DNA from: Gammaproteobacteria bacterium
GTDB lineage: Bacteria > Pseudomonadota > Gammaproteobacteria > Competibacterales > Competibacteraceae
Direction of reading: 5' to 3'
Assembly (NCBI GenBank): GCA_024234995.1
Contig: JACKNF010000008.1
Location: 88,548 to 152,547 of the forward strand
Length of the DNA stretch: 64,000 nucleotides
In this document: positions 62,059 through 64,000 of the stretch, piece by piece
Numbering within the stretch: the stretch's first letter is position 1
Layout of the letters: every line of letters starts with the position of its first letter
Position numbers and translations under genes: made by a program
The notes under the pieces: generated by a model
The model's database searches: none
The model's input: the letters and a program-made list of their open reading frames with translations, nothing else
What the model was told of the DNA's origin: nothing

Positions 62059-63834
62059 CTAAGCCTCGCTGGTCAGCCAGTTCTTGATGACCTGGACCGC
62101 CCGTTTCGGATCCTCGGACACCAGGGAACGGGCCAGATCCATACGTTCTTCGAGTTTTTCAATGGGAGTGCTCAATTTGCCCTGGCTCCGGCCATTTTCC
62201 AGAGTGCCGCCAATTTGCACTTGATCTTCCAGCAGACCCTCTAGGCCATTCTCGTCGGTGGTTCCGTCTGTCAATGCAGGCTGGCCTGTTTGGTCACTTT
62301 CGAGGGCAGCCGCTTTGACAGGTGGCGGCAGCAAGCGCCGCATCACTGGGCGTACGACGAACAGTAGAATCAGCAGTGACAGCAACCCAATGACTGCCCA
62401 CTTGACCAGTTCTAGGAACCAGGCCTGCTGCCACATCGGGAGCGGTAATTCATCCAGTGCATTGAGTGAGTCGAGGGCGGCTAGCGAAGACGGTGCGAAG
62501 GTGGCGTTGAAGACATTGACGCTGTCACCGCGTTCGGCATTGAAACCAACGGCTTGTTTGACCAGTTCGGTGATCCGCTCGATTTCTTCCGGGGTCACCG
62601 GGGTACGCACGGGTTTTCCTTCCTGGAAGACAACCCGGTCATCGATTACCACGGCCGCTGATACCCGTAGCACTCGCCCTGGCCCGCTGCGAACTTGGGT
62701 CAACCGCCGGTCCAATTCATAATTACGGGTTACTTCCTTGCGGGTGGGTGCGGGAGGAGCAGTTTGCGCGGTCTCGGCGGTAGTCCCTGGTGCGGCGGGA
62801 TTTTGCGGGTTAGCAGGAGGCGCAACAACTTCCGGTGCTACAGCTACGCCAGGGGGTTGGTTGGATAGGGCACCGGGAATTCCCATCGGGTTTTGCCGGG
62901 GATTGTTTTCCTCCAGCAATTGCTCGCTGCGGATCGGGCGCGGTTCATCCCGGGGTTCGTAGCGTTCGGCTGTTTCTTCGCTGGTAGTGAAATCGACATC
63001 CAACGAAACTTGGGCGCGAACCCGGCCCGCGCCCCATACGGGGGAGAGTAAATCTTCAATGCGCCGGGCGTAGCGTTCCTCAATCCGGCGCGCATATTCC
63101 AATTGATCCAGATTTAATCCGTTGTTAGCACCTTCCCGCTCGTTTCGGGTCAATAGATCGCCTGCCTGATTGATCACTGAAACCTGAGCCGGTTTGAGCT
63201 TGGGGACGCTGGAAGCAATCAGGTGAACAATAGCAGCTACCTGTCCTTCATCCAGTATTCGTCCTGGATGGAGCCTCACCAGCACTGAAGCCGTCGGTGG
63301 TTGTTGCTGGCGGGCGAACACGGTTTCCTTGGGGAAAGCCAGATGAACCCGGGCGCTTTCCACAGCGCTGATGGTCATTACCGAGCGGGCTAGTTCGCCT
63401 TCCAGCGCGTGCTGGTAGCGGGTGGTCTCCATGAATTGAGAGATACCGAAGCTATTTTGTTGTTCAAGCGCTTCCAGTCCATTAATGGTTCCTCGGGGCA
63501 ATCCTTGGCCGGCTAGCTTCAGACGGGCCTCATGAACTTGATCAGAGGGAACCATCAGTGCGCCGCTACGTGTGTCGATCTTGAAGGGGATATTGGATTT
63601 TTGCAGGGCATCCATAATGTGGCCGGCGTCTTGCTCGGCCAGACCCCGGTACAACACATCATAGGCCGGTGCGCTATACCACAGAGCGAACGCCACCAGC
63701 AGTGCTAGCAGCAGTGCTGCTCCAGCCATGATCCCAATCTGAGCCGGACCGGGGCGGCGGAACTTCTCGAGTTCCGCGCGCCAGTCGATCCGTGCCGGTA
63801 GATTGGGTGGCGAGCCGTTATTTTCTTCAGTCAC
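62059..63834 (-). CDS. fliF: Flagellar MS-ring protein FliF
   Basis: 591 residues. Membrane helices lie near residues 33-52 (IGIMAGAALLLALLVAFALW) and 460-480 (FLELVKWAVIGLLSLLILLF). The periplasmic ring-building motifs are NIPFKIDTRSGALMVPSDQV, TINGLEALEQQNSFGISQFM and the secretin-like VARVHLAFPKE region. A long Pro/Ala/Asn stretch lies in the middle. The C-terminal cytoplasmic tail ends SLVSEDPKRAVQVIKNWLTS, the FliG-binding peptide. Confidence 0.95.
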   Translation of the reverse strand: MTEENNGSPPNLPARIDWRAELEKFRRPGPAQIGIMAGAALLLALLVAFALWYSAPAYDVLYRGLAEQDAGHIMDALQKSNIPFKIDTRSGALMVPSDQVHEARLKLAGQGLPRGTINGLEALEQQNSFGISQFMETTRYQHALEGELARSVMTISAVESARVHLAFPKETVFARQQQPPTASVLVRLHPGRILDEGQVAAIVHLIASSVPKLKPAQVSVINQAGDLLTRNEREGANNGLNLDQLEYARRIEERYARRIEDLLSPVWGAGRVRAQVSLDVDFTTSEETAERYEPRDEPRPIRSEQLLEENNPRQNPMGIPGALSNQPPGVAVAPEVVAPPANPQNPAAPGTTAETAQTAPPAPTRKEVTRNYELDRRLTQVRSGPGRVLRVSAAVVIDDRVVFQEGKPVRTPVTPEEIERITELVKQAVGFNAERGDSVNVFNATFAPSSLAALDSLNALDELPLPMWQQAWFLELVKWAVIGLLSLLILLFVVRPVMRRLLPPPVKAAALESDQTGQPALTDGTTDENGLEGLLEDQVQIGGTLENGRSQGKLSTPIEKLEERMDLARSLVSEDPKRAVQVIKNWLTSEA

Positions 63835-63878
63835 GACGCCTTCTCCTCAGCGCACGATCATGTCGGTAGATGTAAAGA

Positions 63879-64000
63879 TCAGACCGGCATGTTCATGATA
63901 TCTTGATAGGCAGTGACTAGCTTATTGCGAACCTGTAAAGTGCTCTGAAAAGCCAGGCTCGATTTCTGTTGAGCGATCATGACAGATGTTAAATCCTGAT
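63879..64000 (-). CDS. fliE: Flagellar hook-basal body protein FliE, C-terminal part
   Basis: The window ends inside this gene. The last 39 residues read QDLTSVMIAQQKSSLAFQST, then LQVRNKLVTAYQDIMNMPV and a stop at 63879-63881. This is the conserved C-terminus of FliE (A-Q-K-S-L-F-x4-Q-VRNKL--AYQ-IM-M-V). It is the first gene of the fliEFGHIJK run; its promoter is outside the window. Confidence 0.92.
   Translation of the reverse strand, partial: QDLTSVMIAQQKSSLAFQSTLQVRNKLVTAYQDIMNMPV

Noticed and set aside
1..64000. CRISPR arrays and tRNA or rRNA genes
   Set aside because: I saw no regularly spaced short repeats with unique spacers (the fliK array is coding minisatellite) and no cloverleaf or rRNA-like sequence, though a tRNA search tool was not run.

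Overview
The window looks like a chromosomal segment of a motile gammaproteobacterium. Evidence is the flagellar gene order fliL-M-N-O-P-Q-R-flhB-flhA-flhF-flhG-fliA followed by motC-motD and a DUF2802 gene, an enterobacterial/pseudomonad-type NADP isocitrate dehydrogenase, an OxyR regulator, and GC-rich DNA. I cannot name the genus from sequence alone.

Region 1 (1-21 kb) is an accessory zone. It starts with a ParB-like gene, then scrambled fragments (a RadC-like gene start joined to an inverted exonuclease VII fragment). A three-level nest of insertion sequences follows: an IS701-like transposase gene is cut by an IS630 element, which is itself cut by a decayed third element. Next is a type I restriction-modification (RM) operon with two hsdM genes, a small zinc-ribbon gene, a frameshifted DUF1016 nuclease gene, hsdS and hsdR, followed by a broken phospholipase-D-like gene similar to DrmC. 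From 14 to 21 kb there are an aldo/keto reductase, an IS with clear 5-bp target duplication inside a DUF5675-like gene, two small non-autonomous inverted-repeat elements, an unrecognised protein, a methyltransferase/membrane protein pair, and an internally deleted IS3-family element lodged against an IS481 remnant.

Region 2 (21-32 kb) is housekeeping DNA: an Smr-domain protein, a PAN-domain secreted protein, ampG, xthA, pyrE, an SDR oxidoreductase, a PTPS-family protein lacking the usual catalytic cysteine, a DUF3047 protein, purE-purK, oxyR, and an isocitrate dehydrogenase fused to a pair of CBS domains.

Region 3 (32-64 kb) is a chemotaxis and flagellar supercluster. cheA (with two CheW-like domains), cheW, an MCP, a cheY remnant, cheB, cheR, cheY and a CheX-like gene run rightwards. 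They lead into fliLMNOPQR-flhBAFG-fliA-motCD-DUF2802. Facing them on the minus strand is fliE(partial)-F-G-H-I-J-K. fliK contains a long array of ~171-190 bp minisatellite units with an embedded GATGCA hexanucleotide tract, and is split by a frameshift inside the array.

Functionally, region 3 encodes the type III export gate (FliOPQR, FlhBA), its ATPase complex (FliHIJ), rotor/switch (FliFGMN), stator (MotCD), flagellar number and placement control (FlhF/FlhG), the late sigma factor FliA, and the sensory pathway acting on the FliM switch. The strongest candidates for something new are the dual-HsdM type I operon with its coupled zinc-ribbon protein, the IDH-CBS fusion, the hypervariable fliK array, and the two short inverted-repeat elements.
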